A stretch of DNA of 64,000 nt. Origin: Bog-756 sp963730685. GTDB taxonomy: Bacteria; Actinomycetota; Acidimicrobiia; Acidimicrobiales; RAAP-2. The position numbers and the translations under genes are program-made. The stretch spans positions 806,001 through 870,000 of the forward strand of contig CAVSSP010000004.1 in NCBI GenBank assembly GCA_963730685.1, read 5' to 3'. How positions within the stretch are numbered: the stretch's first letter is position 1; every line of letters starts with the position of its first letter. The notes below the pieces were generated by a model. That model did not search any database. It was not told where the DNA came from and worked only from the letters and a program-made list of their open reading frames with translations. Shown piece after piece: positions 26,534 through 35,951 of the stretch.

Positions 26534-27604
26534 CTACCTGACCGAAACAACTCCTCGAGGCAGAACCAGCGGCAGATCGTTGTACGTCGCGATGCCGGGC
26601 GCGGCGGCCACGACGGCCGGGATGGCATTGATCGGAGGGGCTGCCGTCATGATATGTCCGAGCACCATGAAGTCGGCGATCGTCTCGGCCTGGAAGTCAG
26701 CCGGCGGCAGGAAGCCGATCGCCGCCGTCACCGTGGGTCGCCCGTCGATCTGAATCACCCACCCGTCCTGGTCGATCTTCCAGTCCGGCTCGAGCGTCTG
26801 GCCCTTTCGCCACCGAACGTTGAGCTCGACGATGACCTTGCCATGGAACGTCCCCTTCCAGCTGGCCGCCACCCCGGCGACACATCCTGCGGCGATGGTC
26901 CACGAGCCGAGGTCGAGGTCGGCAGTCGTCTGGGCATATTCGGCCTCGCAATGGACAGTGTCGAGCTCGACGCCGAGCGCGTCAGCGACCATCCGCACGG
27001 CCTCGCCGAAGACCGCAGTGCCCTGTGCTGTCATCGATTGAAGTTCAGGGTGGTCGATCGGTTTGCCGAAGCCCACCGGGATCTCGGTCGCCGGTGAGTC
27101 ATAGAAGGTGGTGTCGGCGGCTTCATTGACCGTTACCTTGTCGACCCGATCGCAGATGGTCGTCGACACGATGGCCAGCAGCTCGGCGAAGCCCGGACTG
27201 ATGCCGGTGCCGAACATCGTGGAGCCCCCGCGCCGACACGCCTCGGTGATCCGGTCTCGTTCGGCTCCAAGGTTGTGCCCAGTGATGAACGCCGCGGTCG
27301 CCACGACGTTGACGCCGGCTGACAATATGCGCTCGAGTTCGCCGACATCGAGCCACATCGGGTTGTAGACCACACAGTCCGGTTTGAGTTCGAGGAGCGC
27401 GTCGATGTCGTTGGTGGCGATCACCCCCAGCGTGTCGATGCCACACAGCTCACCGGCATCCCGACCGACCTTCTCCGGTGACCAGGCGTAGCAGCCGACG
27501 AGTTGGAGCGTCGGGTTGGCCACGATCGCCTGGAGCGAGCTCTTGCCGACATTTCCTGTCGTCCACTGGACGACCCGGTACGGTGGCTTGTTGTGCACTC
27601 GCAC
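26534..27604 (-). CDS. NAD(P)H-dependent dehydrogenase of the dihydrodipicolinate-reductase-like family
   Basis: 356 residues. The N-terminus YRVVQWTTGNVGKSSLQAIV has the G-x-x-G-x-x motif; GCYAWSPEKVGRDAGELC and GVIATND follow as in the mycobacterial proteins annotated dihydrodipicolinate reductase, related to 2,4-diaminopentanoate dehydrogenase. Intact. It is not the lysine-pathway DapB, which is shorter and lacks the long C-terminal domain seen here. Start GTG 27604 with GGGGA upstream was preferred over 27640. Substrate unknown; oxidation of an amino ketone or steroid-related compound is possible. Confidence 0.8.
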   Translation of the reverse strand: MRVHNKPPYRVVQWTTGNVGKSSLQAIVANPTLQLVGCYAWSPEKVGRDAGELCGIDTLGVIATNDIDALLELKPDCVVYNPMWLDVGELERILSAGVNVVATAAFITGHNLGAERDRITEACRRGGSTMFGTGISPGFAELLAIVSTTICDRVDKVTVNEAADTTFYDSPATEIPVGFGKPIDHPELQSMTAQGTAVFGEAVRMVADALGVELDTVHCEAEYAQTTADLDLGSWTIAAGCVAGVAASWKGTFHGKVIVELNVRWRKGQTLEPDWKIDQDGWVIQIDGRPTVTAAIGFLPPADFQAETIADFMVLGHIMTAAPPINAIPAVVAAAPGIATYNDLPLVLPRGVVSVR

Positions 27605-27733
27605 AGCATAGTCCCCGTACCTTGGCTGATCCGTCCTCACCGGCGGCCAGTCAGGCAGATGGCCGCCGCCCTTCTCCCGGGTTGCCCGGTCGACGGACCC
27701 AAGGGCCGGCCCTGGCCCGGTCCGACGTCCGGA

Positions 27734-28456
27734 TCAGGTGCTCAAATCGGTCCACGTCTGGCCCGGATGGGGTTGGATGGCGAAGGTCTCGTCGTCGAAT
27801 TGCTCGTCGAAGGCCACGTCTGTCATCGCAACCAGGCGGTAGAGGCTGCCCCCGAACCACGCCTGCGTACGGAGGATGACCCCTCGTTCCTCGTCGACCG
27901 ACAGCTGGATCTCGTCCGGCTCGCCGATGACCAGTCCGTGAAGCCCTCGACCCCGGAACCGACGGCCATCGGATCGGATGTCGACTGCCAGCTCCAGAGT
28001 CGGGCGTCCGATCCATGTCCCCGCGTCCACGCTGGTGATGTCGATGAGCGACGGATAGTCGTCGGTGCGGAGAAGGTCGCTCCCTGGTCCCGAGCCGTGG
28101 CCGGCCCTGCCCGACTCGCCGCTGGTCCGGGAGAACCCGTTGCCGTTGCTCCACCACGTCGAATCCCTGAAGACGACGTCGACCATCTCGGAACCCACGT
28201 CGAACTGCGCCCGCCTCCAGGGAGGTGCGATCCAGATCCGCCAATCGTTCTCGGTTTCAGCGGGCTTCGGGGTATTCGACTGCGGTCCAAAGGTCTGGAA
28301 CGTCACTCCCTCGGCCCGCATCCTGGCGTGACGTGCCGCCCAGGCTTGATCCAAGAGGCCGGGATTGCGCCACTCACGCCCCTTGGCGCGAAGCGTGGTC
28401 CAACGGCTGTGCGACTCCGAGAGGAGTTCGCTCGCTCCGGCTGCACTCGGTGCCAC
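27734..28456 (-). CDS. Hypothetical protein (LolA-like fold guess)
   Basis: 240 residues, soluble, no signal peptide. It opens SRWTTLRAKGREWRNPGLLD and continues with alternating beta-like stretches (MVDVVFRDSTWWSNGNGFSR, LELAVDIRSDGRRFRGRGLH). Long Trp/Arg-rich strands and SLYRLVAMTDVAFDEQFDDE near the end recall lipid-carrier-like proteins of actinobacteria, but the match is by pattern only. It is on the same strand as the DHDPR-like gene, 130 bases upstream of its start. Confidence 0.5.
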   Translation of the reverse strand: MAPSAAGASELLSESHSRWTTLRAKGREWRNPGLLDQAWAARHARMRAEGVTFQTFGPQSNTPKPAETENDWRIWIAPPWRRAQFDVGSEMVDVVFRDSTWWSNGNGFSRTSGESGRAGHGSGPGSDLLRTDDYPSLIDITSVDAGTWIGRPTLELAVDIRSDGRRFRGRGLHGLVIGEPDEIQLSVDEERGVILRTQAWFGGSLYRLVAMTDVAFDEQFDDETFAIQPHPGQTWTDLST

Positions 28457-28641
28457 CGGTGCACGTTAGACCCGACGACGACGCTCCGCCTCGGTCTGAC
28501 CCGGTGCCCCGGGGTAGTCGTCCCATCTCGGGGGGACCGCCAAGGTCCTTCCGGAACTACGACCAGAAGTGCGTGCGACGACCGATCTCGTGGCCATCCG
28601 GTCGATGCGCCCTACCCTACGTTCCTCGTCACGCTGGTCGC

Positions 28642-28983
28642 TCAGTCGTCCAGTGCCGCGCGTACGAGCTCACCCAGTTGCGCGTCCGACACCGTGGCGG
28701 AATCCTGGGGCGTCAGTCGTATCGTCCCTTTGCTCGTCTTGGTCCCGGGATGGCTGGATGCGAAGGTGAGCTCTCTTCCCTGTTCCCATCCGTAGATCGA
28801 TATGCCGTGCTTCCATGCGCCGACATATAACTTCCGCCTCCCGACCTTGTAGGTCGGCATCTGGTACGAGAGCACCAGGGTCGCCTCGGGGTGCAGCCGC
28901 ACGACCAGTCGGTGCAGCCGGTCGAAGAGGGGACGGTGCTCCGGCGCGATTGCGTCGATGTAGTCCCGTACTGCGTCGTCCAT
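28642..28983 (-). CDS. DUF1801 (YdhG-like) protein
   Basis: 113 residues: AVRDYIDAIAPEHRPLFDRL, then MPTYKVGRRKLYVGAWKHGI and GTKTSKGTIRLTPQDSATVS, with the family's FASS/KTSKGTI motif region. DUF1801 members have been linked to iron delivery (YdhG) and to small-molecule binding; neither is shown here. ATG 28983. It diverges from the SRPBCC gene at 29139. Confidence 0.75.
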   Translation of the reverse strand: MDDAVRDYIDAIAPEHRPLFDRLHRLVVRLHPEATLVLSYQMPTYKVGRRKLYVGAWKHGISIYGWEQGRELTFASSHPGTKTSKGTIRLTPQDSATVSDAQLGELVRAALDD

Positions 28984-29138
28984 GCCGAATGTGCTCAACG
29001 ACCCTCCAGGCGCACCGATGCAGACGGTTGGCGGACCAGCGACGATGTCGAGTCTATGCCTCGATGGTGCAGGCGGGATGAGTTCGCCGGAGGCCACTAA
29101 TCTCGCCACTGTTACGTCCGCGGCCCATTGGAGGAGCC

Positions 29139-29615
29139 ATGAGCCTTGATCGAGTATCTGCCACTCGGCGCATCGCCGCTCCGGTCGACGAGCTGTTCAA
29201 GATCGTCTCCACGCCGTCCGGCCAGGTCGCCATCGACGGATCCGGGATGCTCGATGACGCTCCTGACGATCGGCCATTGACCAAGGTCGGCGAGACGTTC
29301 GATATGCACATGGACCGCGAACCGCTCGGCGATATCCCGAACCTGAAGAAGTACCAGGTTCGCAACACGGTCACCCGCATCGTTCCCGACCACCTGATCG
29401 AGTGGACGGTGGGATTCGGGGACCATCCGCCTTTCGGTCACGTGTACGGGTGGCAGCTCGAGGCTGTGGGTGACGCCGTAACAGAGGTGACCAACTACTG
29501 CGACTGGTCGAATGCCTCCGAAGAGATGCGTTCGGGTGTCACGTGGCCGGTCGTCCCGGTGTCAATGCTGGAGCGGTCGGTCGAAAACCTCCGCCGGCTG
29601 GCAACGGGAAGCTGA
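29139..29615 (+). CDS. SRPBCC (START-like) family protein
   Basis: 158 residues: SATRRIAAPVDELFKIVSTP, QVAIDGSGMLDDAPDDRPLT and HLIEWTVGFGDHPPFGHVYG. It has the AAPVDELF start and helix-grip strands of polyketide cyclase/dehydrase-like proteins. GGAGGAGCC precedes ATG 29139. The IDGSGML motif is shared with the protein at 23236, suggesting a paralogue pair. Ligand unknown. Confidence 0.8.
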   Translation: MSLDRVSATRRIAAPVDELFKIVSTPSGQVAIDGSGMLDDAPDDRPLTKVGETFDMHMDREPLGDIPNLKKYQVRNTVTRIVPDHLIEWTVGFGDHPPFGHVYGWQLEAVGDAVTEVTNYCDWSNASEEMRSGVTWPVVPVSMLERSVENLRRLATGS

Positions 29616-29727
29616 CGTCGCCGGTGGCAGTCCGCCCACGCCGGGCGGCAGGTGTCGGGGCGCTCGCTCCCGGGCGTTCGGGATGGGATCGAGAACCCCG
29701 TTGCTGAGATTGCGCTGTGAGACAACC

Positions 29728-30126
29728 GTGCCCAGGGGCTTCTCGGCGGGAGGCGCACTGGCGTTGGCGACCGGGGTGGCCGCCAACGTCCCCTACACCG
29801 GACCGCTGTCCAGCTACCCGCCGTCGGTCGCCGCCGCCGTCTCGACGGGGGCATTCCTGACGCCGGGGTTGTCAACCATCACCCTGGACGACCACGAGGC
29901 CCCGGCATTGTTGTTCCAGTACGCCTACGACACCGCCACCCACGTCACCGCCTCCTATGCCTTCGAGACGTGCGACGCGCTGCGGGCGGCAGGGAACGCC
30001 TGCTACGAGGTCGAACTGGCCGGCACCGGCCACACGACCTGGCTCGTGCCCGGTGGTCCGTGGTGGGACAGCGAGCTGGGCCCGTTCATCTGGAACGAGC
30101 TGCATTTGGCCACCGCCTCCACGTAG
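29728..30126 (+). pseudogene. Truncated alpha/beta hydrolase remnant
   Basis: A 132-codon remnant. It begins close to the nucleophile elbow (RGFSAGGALALATG, Ser in GFSAGG), contains ALLFQYAYDTATH with an Asp, and ends with AGTGHTTWLVPGG with the His, so the triad positions survive. The upstream half of the fold, including the oxyanion region, is missing, and the in-frame sequence before GTG 29728 shows no homology-like features. The gene is probably a 5'-deleted pseudogene, although translation from GTG is possible. It lies after the SRPBCC gene at 29139. Confidence 0.6.
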
Positions 30127-30151
30127 GGAGCGTTCACGGTCGACGCGCCTC

Positions 30152-30550
30152 TCATCGGGCGAGTGAGCCGAGCACCTGGTCTGGATGTCGGTAGGCCTTG
30201 ATCTCGATCAGATTCCCGCTGGGATCGGCGACCATCATCTTGGCCTGCTCGTCGGGTTGACCCTTGTGGGAGATGGTCGGCGGCTCCACGACGACACACT
30301 GTCCAAGGAGGCGGGCGGTCAGCGATTGCCATTCGCCCCACGGGAGGGTGGCGCCAAAGTGCCGGGTCCTCGGCATCGGGCTGCTGACCGTCGCCGGATC
30401 GTTCTGGAGCGTCACCTGAGCGCCGAACAGCAGGGCGTCCGCGAAGGATTCGTTCTGTCTGCCGATCTCGGCGCCGAGGCGCTGGGTGTAGAAACCGATG
30501 GCCTCCTCGAGATCCTGTACCGGGAACGAAAGATGAAAGATCGGGCGCAT
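30152..30550 (-). CDS. VOC (glyoxalase/bleomycin-resistance) family protein
   Basis: 132 residues from ATG 30550. RPIFHLSFPVQDLEEAIGFY and TQRLGAEIGRQ open the fold; MMVADPSGNLIEIKAYRHPD is the typical end, with the metal Glu in NLIEIK and His in FHLSF. These proteins bind a metal and a small ligand or act as glyoxalase-like enzymes. It diverges from the MBL gene at 30762; the longer frame from 30613 overlaps nothing useful. Confidence 0.82.
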   Translation of the reverse strand: MRPIFHLSFPVQDLEEAIGFYTQRLGAEIGRQNESFADALLFGAQVTLQNDPATVSSPMPRTRHFGATLPWGEWQSLTARLLGQCVVVEPPTISHKGQPDEQAKMMVADPSGNLIEIKAYRHPDQVLGSLAR

Positions 30551-30761
30551 GTACGAGCTCCTGGCCGTGGTCGCAGCCAACGTTAGCCAGGAGGGAGCGA
30601 CCGGTCCCGACATCGGATGGTCCGGTCAGTCGCCGGAGGCCGTGAAGGACCCGGTGCTATGGGCAAGAGCCGTTCGGACCTACGATCCGTGGGGCGGAAG
30701 GGCGCCTCGTGCAGCGAGGTTCAGCCGCCAGGCTGAGTTCGAGCCACCCGAAGGAGTTGCC

Positions 30762-31820
30762 GTGAGCCCTGCGTCACGATCACCGCTGGACCTCCAGCTC
30801 CTCGACGAGCTGACGGTCACCATCGTCGTGGACAATGCGACAGATTCACTTTCGAGTATCAGCCCCGGGGTGCCAGAGCTACCGGAGATCGTCTTCCTCC
30901 TCGGTTCCATCCCGCCCACCGGCCAGCACCAGGGTCGTGACTGCATCACCGTGTTCGACCAGATGTGCGTGGCGTGCCACGGGCTGTCGGTGCTCATCAC
31001 CGGTCGCCGGGGCGCTGAGGTCCACACGGCGCTGTTCGACGCGGGACCCTACGGGGACGTCTGGGTCGACAACGCCCTCCGCCTCGGAGTGGATCTTGCC
31101 AGTATCGAGACGCTGTTCCTCTCCCACTGGCATTGGCATCATTCGGGAGGCATCCCGACCGTGGTCGGTGCCATTGCGAACGCCAAGCGGGCCAGGGGCA
31201 TCAAGAGTCCGCTCGTCGTGGACCTCCATCCCGATCGGCCCGATCGACGCGGGATCCAACTTCCCGGAGGGCCAATGGTCATGCTGCCCGATGAACCGAC
31301 GGTTGCGGCCATCGAAGGCGCCGGGGCACACGTTGTCACCGATGCTGACCCCCATGTGTTCGGAGGCGGGTTCTTCGGTGCGAGCGGGATCATCCCGAGA
31401 AAGACCGATTATGAGACAGGACTGCCCGGTCATCACAGCTTCTACGGTGACCACGGGTCCGAGGATCCGTTGATCCTGGACGAGCGATTGGTGGTCGTGA
31501 ACGTCCGAGGGCGAGGGATGACCGTGCTGTCCGCCTGTTCACACGCCGGGATCGTCAATGCGTGCCTCGAGGCCCAGGCCCTCGTGCCGGAGACACCAAC
31601 GGACCTCGTCCTGGGCGGCTACCACCTGGCTGGCGCCGCGGTCGAGGAACGGATCCCGTCGACCGTCCGGGACCTGGCCGATTTGATCCGACCCCAGATC
31701 GTGGCGCCCGGCCACTGCACCGGATGGAGGGCCAACGCCGCGCTGGCCGAGGAGTTCGCCCCTGATGCGTTCGCACCGAGTGTCGTCGGCGCCCGCTACG
31801 TGCTGGCATCACCGTCGTGA
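30762..31820 (+). CDS. Metallo-beta-lactamase-fold protein with an altered metal motif
   Basis: 352 residues from GTG 30762, with AAGGAG six bases before it. The family motif reads SHWHWHHSGG instead of SHxHxDH: the Asp is His, so the second metal site is changed. Other MBL parts are present (VVVNVRGRGMTVLSACSHAG, PQIVAPGHCTGWRAN with a ligand His). It resembles the 7,8-dihydropterin-6-methyl-aminobenzene-phosphate synthase-like subgroup (cf. FTPEMBL-type), length about 350. The reaction is unknown and the substitution may lower hydrolase activity. It faces a TetR gene convergently at 31877. Confidence 0.8.
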   Translation: MSPASRSPLDLQLLDELTVTIVVDNATDSLSSISPGVPELPEIVFLLGSIPPTGQHQGRDCITVFDQMCVACHGLSVLITGRRGAEVHTALFDAGPYGDVWVDNALRLGVDLASIETLFLSHWHWHHSGGIPTVVGAIANAKRARGIKSPLVVDLHPDRPDRRGIQLPGGPMVMLPDEPTVAAIEGAGAHVVTDADPHVFGGGFFGASGIIPRKTDYETGLPGHHSFYGDHGSEDPLILDERLVVVNVRGRGMTVLSACSHAGIVNACLEAQALVPETPTDLVLGGYHLAGAAVEERIPSTVRDLADLIRPQIVAPGHCTGWRANAALAEEFAPDAFAPSVVGARYVLASPS

Positions 31821-31876
31821 CACCGCCCTGACTCCGTGACGCTCCGGCGACGGTGGCGGCGGTGTGGCGATCGGTC

Positions 31877-32463
31877 TCAGCGACGAGTCACCGGCCTCGG
31901 TGGGGTGGTCACGTCTTTCAGCTCGTCCAGGAATGCTCGGATACCGTCCGACAGGGTGCGTTCGCCGGAGCTGTGAACCCAGTCCTCGAATGCGATCTTG
32001 AAGACGGCGATCCCCGCCTCAGCGGCAAGACTCGAGGCTGAGTCCCCGACACCCCGTGTTCGCAATCCTTCGGCCAGGGCCGATGCGAGCGATGCGAGCT
32101 TTATCAGCTCGCGCTCTTGAAGCTCCGGATTGGCGTCGATGATGTCCTGCCGCAGGCGTACACGGTCGCGTCTCTCCTGGAAGAACTCATTCGAGGCGGC
32201 ACCGAATGCGGCCGCGACCACTTCGATCGGAGAGAAGGCTCAGGGGCACCTTCTACGTTGCTGACGAGGAACTCCTTGAACGTACCGGCACCCCAGAACA
32301 GGACCTCGCGCTTGTCGGCGAAATGCCGAAAAAAGGTTCGCTCGGTGAGCCCGGCACGAGCGGCGATCTCCGCCACCGTGGTGCTCTCGAATCCGTGTTC
32401 GCCGTACAGCTCCATCGCCGCCTGTTCGAGACGGCCGCGCGCATCCGGCGCCCAGCGACCCAT
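31877..32463 (-). CDS. TetR-family transcriptional regulator, one frameshift
   Basis: From ATG 32463: RGRLEQAAMELYGEHGFEST and TVAEIAARAGLTERTFFRHF, a full TetR DNA-binding domain ending in DKREVLFWG. After a shift near 32230 the ligand domain continues as VVAAAFGAASNEFFQERRDR and ends FLDELKDVTTPPRPVTRR. About 195 residues. It faces the MBL gene, a common regulator-target arrangement, but the sites were not found. Diverges from nothing nearby; the lipoprotein gene is on the same strand upstream. Confidence 0.82.
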
Positions 32464-32595
32464 CCGGTGATCCTACCGGATGACAGTGGCTGTCATTGAA
32501 GGTCAACGCAAGAACAGCCAACGGGGTGCCGCACACCCACGGTGTTCCGGCTCCCGGGCCCAACGTGTGATGGTGACCCGACCCTGCTCGAGACC

Positions 32596-34131
32596 TCAGG
32601 TGGAAGTCGGAAGGTCGTAGGCGAATATCTGGCTGCCCGAGGTGACGTAGACAGCGCCGGCGGCACTGCCCGAACCCTCGTCGGCGATGATCGGCGGGTC
32701 GTCGACCGAGCCACCGGGGTTCGCGGTCCAAAGGGGCAACCCACCCGCTGCGGCGCTGATCGCGAAGAGGCCATTGGTGCAAGTTTGGCCTGAGACCTCG
32801 TTGGAGCAGCCGACGAAGGCGACGGCGTCGGATGCGCTGTCTCCGGCGACGGCCACGGACGAGTCGATCGCGCCCCCGGTTGCGAAGGACCAGTCAAGGG
32901 CCCCGGTCGTGGCGTTGAAGGCATACACCACGCCAGTCTTGTCACCGACATAGACGGTGCCGTTGGCCACCGCGGGAGTGGGGCCCGTCTCGCCGTTCGA
33001 GTAAATCTTGCCTGTCGTCCCGACCCAAAGCGGCGTGCAGATCGCCCCCCACAGCCCCTGGTACTGAGTGCCAGTGCAGTTCGAGGACCCGTTCGCCGAG
33101 AATGCGAGCAGCCCATTGTCGGCGGATTCGATGTAGACATCGCCGTCCGCTACCGCAGGCGACGACCCTCCGCCGTCCCATTCCCCTCCGTGCTGCCATG
33201 GAGCAGACCACGCAGGCGTGCACGTGGCAATGGCGCTCAGAGGCTGACCGGATTCATGGGGAGCATACGTTCCAGGACACTGGCCGGCGTTGTATGAGGC
33301 GTTGAACGCATACAGTGCATATTGATTTGCATTATCGAGGCCGCCGACATGGTCCCCGGCGGCCTGGTACATCATCCCGTTGGCGACTGCCGGAGTCGAG
33401 AAGTTGTTCCCTCCGGTGCTGTACCCCCAATCCGGATCGCATTCGGTCACACTGAAGCTACCCGCCCACCAACAATTCTGGTCGTTGCCATCGGTACCGG
33501 TTGTCGAGGGGAAGACATAGACCCACCCGTAATCCTCGGGAACGTAGACGTATCCGTTGGCGACGGTGAGCGACCCATCGATCGAGCCCCCAAGAGTCTC
33601 AGAGTGCCAAAGCAGGCTGCCGTTCGAGGCGTTGTACGCGTACACATCGCCGTCCTTGCTTCCGACGTACACGACGGGCGGCGAGAGCGAGGTGTCGACA
33701 ACCGGGGACGTCGTCAACGCGTGCGCCTCAGACGGTATGACGGTCCAGGTCGGCTGGCAGTTCATGGTCGGGTGACCAGGAGTCGGGGTCGGGCAACTCG
33801 TCGTCCCACCGCTCGCCGGGTAGGCGTACAGCTCGCCGGTCGTATCCTGAGAATTGTTCGGGTCTACATAGTCCGCAGTCGCGTACAGCATGCCATTCGC
33901 CCCGACAGTGGGTGACGAACTGATCGAACTGCTGGTGCCGGTGACGGCCGCGGTCGTTCCCGCTTCCGCCAGCGTATTGACGTTGCTCGAAGTGATCACG
34001 CTGGACGAGTCGTAACTCGTGTGCGCGGGGTTGCCCCCGTACATGGTCCAGACGTTGCAGCCGGCGAGCAGAAGCGCTGCCGGAATCACGAGCGATGCTC
34101 GCTTCAGTAGATGCGGCCATCGTTGAGCCAT
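32596..34131 (-). CDS. PQQ-like beta-propeller lipoprotein
   Basis: 511 residues. Lipobox LAGC ends at Cys25 after a hydrophobic run (LVIPAALLLAGC), so it is lipid-anchored outside the cell. The mature part is a beta-propeller with repeated blades such as VVYVGSKDGDVYAYNASNGS and YVGDKTGVVYAFNATTGALD, typical of the PQQ-like quinoprotein domain; it may only bind a ligand or scaffold, since no PQQ-site residues were identified. Several Cys pairs suggest disulphides. Start ATG 34131 is the first Met with lipoprotein context. Confidence 0.8.
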   Translation of the reverse strand: MAQRWPHLLKRASLVIPAALLLAGCNVWTMYGGNPAHTSYDSSSVITSSNVNTLAEAGTTAAVTGTSSSISSSPTVGANGMLYATADYVDPNNSQDTTGELYAYPASGGTTSCPTPTPGHPTMNCQPTWTVIPSEAHALTTSPVVDTSLSPPVVYVGSKDGDVYAYNASNGSLLWHSETLGGSIDGSLTVANGYVYVPEDYGWVYVFPSTTGTDGNDQNCWWAGSFSVTECDPDWGYSTGGNNFSTPAVANGMMYQAAGDHVGGLDNANQYALYAFNASYNAGQCPGTYAPHESGQPLSAIATCTPAWSAPWQHGGEWDGGGSSPAVADGDVYIESADNGLLAFSANGSSNCTGTQYQGLWGAICTPLWVGTTGKIYSNGETGPTPAVANGTVYVGDKTGVVYAFNATTGALDWSFATGGAIDSSVAVAGDSASDAVAFVGCSNEVSGQTCTNGLFAISAAAGGLPLWTANPGGSVDDPPIIADEGSGSAAGAVYVTSGSQIFAYDLPTST

Positions 34132-34502
34132 CGCAGAGATCCCCCTTCTGGCCCCTCAACAGCAACTGGAACGGACGTTATTGTTCGAGCTGTCGGGTGT
34201 CAATCGGTTGCACAATAAGGTGGCGGTCCGCCAGACAGAACTGTTTCCGGCCCGGCCTGTCTGATGACCGATGCCTCGTCGGGGAGTTGCCGATCAACCG
34301 GCACATCTTCCGTTTCAGTGCCTGTAGAGCCGCCCGATCGGTGCCACGTGACCAGTTGACCTGGTACTGCGTCATAGTTGCGCCCGATTTGGGCCGTATA
34401 GGGACGAAATCCCTGTCATGCATTCCCGGTACACCTGGTCCTCGGCCTGCGAGGCCGCCAGGCTTGCGCCGCTCAGATGCACTGAACCGGGTAAGGGGAA
34501 TC
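34132..34502. other. Intergenic region, nothing recognised
   Basis: About 370 bases. A low-GC patch near 34180-34225 (TTATTGTTCGAGCTG) is likely the lipoprotein promoter region. No gene was supported. Confidence 0.3.
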
Positions 34503-34823
34503 GTGGGTTTGAAACCGCTCCCACGGGGTAGCACCGCGTCCGTGTTCACTATCTGTTACACCGGGCCGGCGACGTCGGTTCTCTCGTTGGTCACGATGCT
34601 CGAGGACGAGGGCCACCGGGTTGAGCTGAAGTCGCCCACCTACCAGAGGCCCGGCGACCGTGAGCCAGAGGACGTTGCGAGAATCACGCTCGCGGTGTCC
34701 AGCGCCATCGGGGGAGCGTCCGTCCAGTCGGTGGTGGATGCGTTTCGCCAGCAACGTAGCTCCATAGCGCCTCTGGACATCGAGGTCACCCACCGGGTCG
34801 GCGCGGTGCCGACCGGCGGCTAG
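34503..34823 (+). CDS. Hypothetical protein
   Basis: 106 residues from GTG 34503 with an AAGGGGAA ribosome site. It has VGLKPLPRGSTASVFTICYT and VARITLAVSSAIGGASVQSV, a soluble protein with no recognised domain, signal or motif. The start is chosen over the longer frame to 34095 because that frame has no homology-like content and begins inside the preceding region. Confidence 0.45.
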   Translation: MGLKPLPRGSTASVFTICYTGPATSVLSLVTMLEDEGHRVELKSPTYQRPGDREPEDVARITLAVSSAIGGASVQSVVDAFRQQRSSIAPLDIEVTHRVGAVPTGG

Positions 34824-35309
34824 ATCGGCTGCACCTCAGCCCGGCTGCTTGCCTCTGAGCAGGATCGTGACGAGAGTCGGGCTGGAGTCTCTCGACCATA
34901 TGTATTGAGTCTGTTAAATAGCTAGTCTGTGAAGTATCTACGGGAGCGACGGCGACGACGGCCATGACGGCCCCCGAACGGTTCGAGGTCGTCTCCGCCG
35001 CAGTTCGTCGCTTGGGCCGAGCACGCACGAGCTGCACGCGAGCTCCGTCTCGACCGGCTCGATGCGCACCTCCCGCGCTCGTCTCACCGACCTGCATCCC
35101 CACCGGCGTTGACGAAGCCGTGAGTAGGCCCCGTCCCTCACCGATCCGACGACGTGGCTCTCGATCGTGAGATCCTCCTCGTTGGCGTGCTCGACGCCAG
35201 ATCAGGCGGTGTTCGCCGCGTGGTGCCGCCCGAGACCCACGGCCGATGAAATCTCGCCGTGGGACAGGTCGACCAGTCTGACTGTCCACCACCACCCGAA
35301 GGAGCCGCC
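34824..35309. other. Gap with a possible broken short gene
   Basis: No intact gene. A plus-strand MTAPERFEVVSAAV at 34964 could join, after a one-base shift near 35008, to FVAWAEHARAARELRLDRLD and end near 35118; this is only weakly protein-like. The AT-rich stretch 34898-34930 could be a promoter. Confidence 0.25.
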
Positions 35310-35951
35310 ATGTCGCGCGTCCGCATCCACAACTTCTCGATCTCGCTCGACGGGTTCGCCACCGGCGAGGGGCAGGCCCTCGACACGCCGTTCGGCCACG
35401 CCGGGCATCGGCTCCACGAGTGGATGGTCGCCACTCGCTTCGGTCGCCGGGTGGTCCTCGGCGAGTCGGGCGGCACCGAGGGTGTCGATGACGCGATGGC
35501 CGAGCAGTACGGACCCGGGATCGGTGCAGAGATCATGGGCGCGGGCAAGTTCGGCCCTCCGGGCTGGCAGGACGACCCGGAGTGGCGCGGGTGGTGGGGC
35601 GACAACCCGCCGTTCCACACGCCGACGTACGTCCTGACCCACCGTCCCCGCCCGTCGTTGGAGATGGAGGGTGGCACGACGTTCCACTTCCTCGACACCG
35701 CTCCCGCGGATGCTCTCGAGGTGGCCCGTGACGCAGCCGCCGGTCAGGACGTCCGCATCGGCGGGGGCCCGACCACGGTGCGAGCGTTCATCGCTGCCGG
35801 TCTCGTGGACCACCTGCACCTCGTGCAGGTGCCGATCCTGCTCGGCCGCGGTGTCCGGTTGTGGGACGGCCTGGAGGCGTTGGAGCAGCAGTACGACGTG
35901 GAGGCGGTCTCCACGCCCAGCGGTGTCACCCACCTGACGTTCACCCGATGA
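35310..35951 (+). CDS. Dihydrofolate-reductase/RibD C-terminal-like reductase
   Basis: 213 residues: VRIHNFSISLDGFATGEGQA starts the DHFR-like fold, TTFHFLDTAPADALEVARDA, then IGGGPTTVRAFIAAGLVDHL and QVPILLGRGVRLWDGL, the usual late strands. GAAGGAG precedes ATG 35310. Family members reduce pteridine- or pyrimidine-type substrates with NADPH; the one here is unassigned and is unlikely to be the folate-pathway FolA, which lacks this long first loop. Confidence 0.85.
   Translation: MSRVRIHNFSISLDGFATGEGQALDTPFGHAGHRLHEWMVATRFGRRVVLGESGGTEGVDDAMAEQYGPGIGAEIMGAGKFGPPGWQDDPEWRGWWGDNPPFHTPTYVLTHRPRPSLEMEGGTTFHFLDTAPADALEVARDAAAGQDVRIGGGPTTVRAFIAAGLVDHLHLVQVPILLGRGVRLWDGLEALEQQYDVEAVSTPSGVTHLTFTR

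Noticed and set aside
34938..35141. Short minus-strand frame
   Set aside because: No start with a ribosome site and no recognisable sequence; part of the empty stretch.
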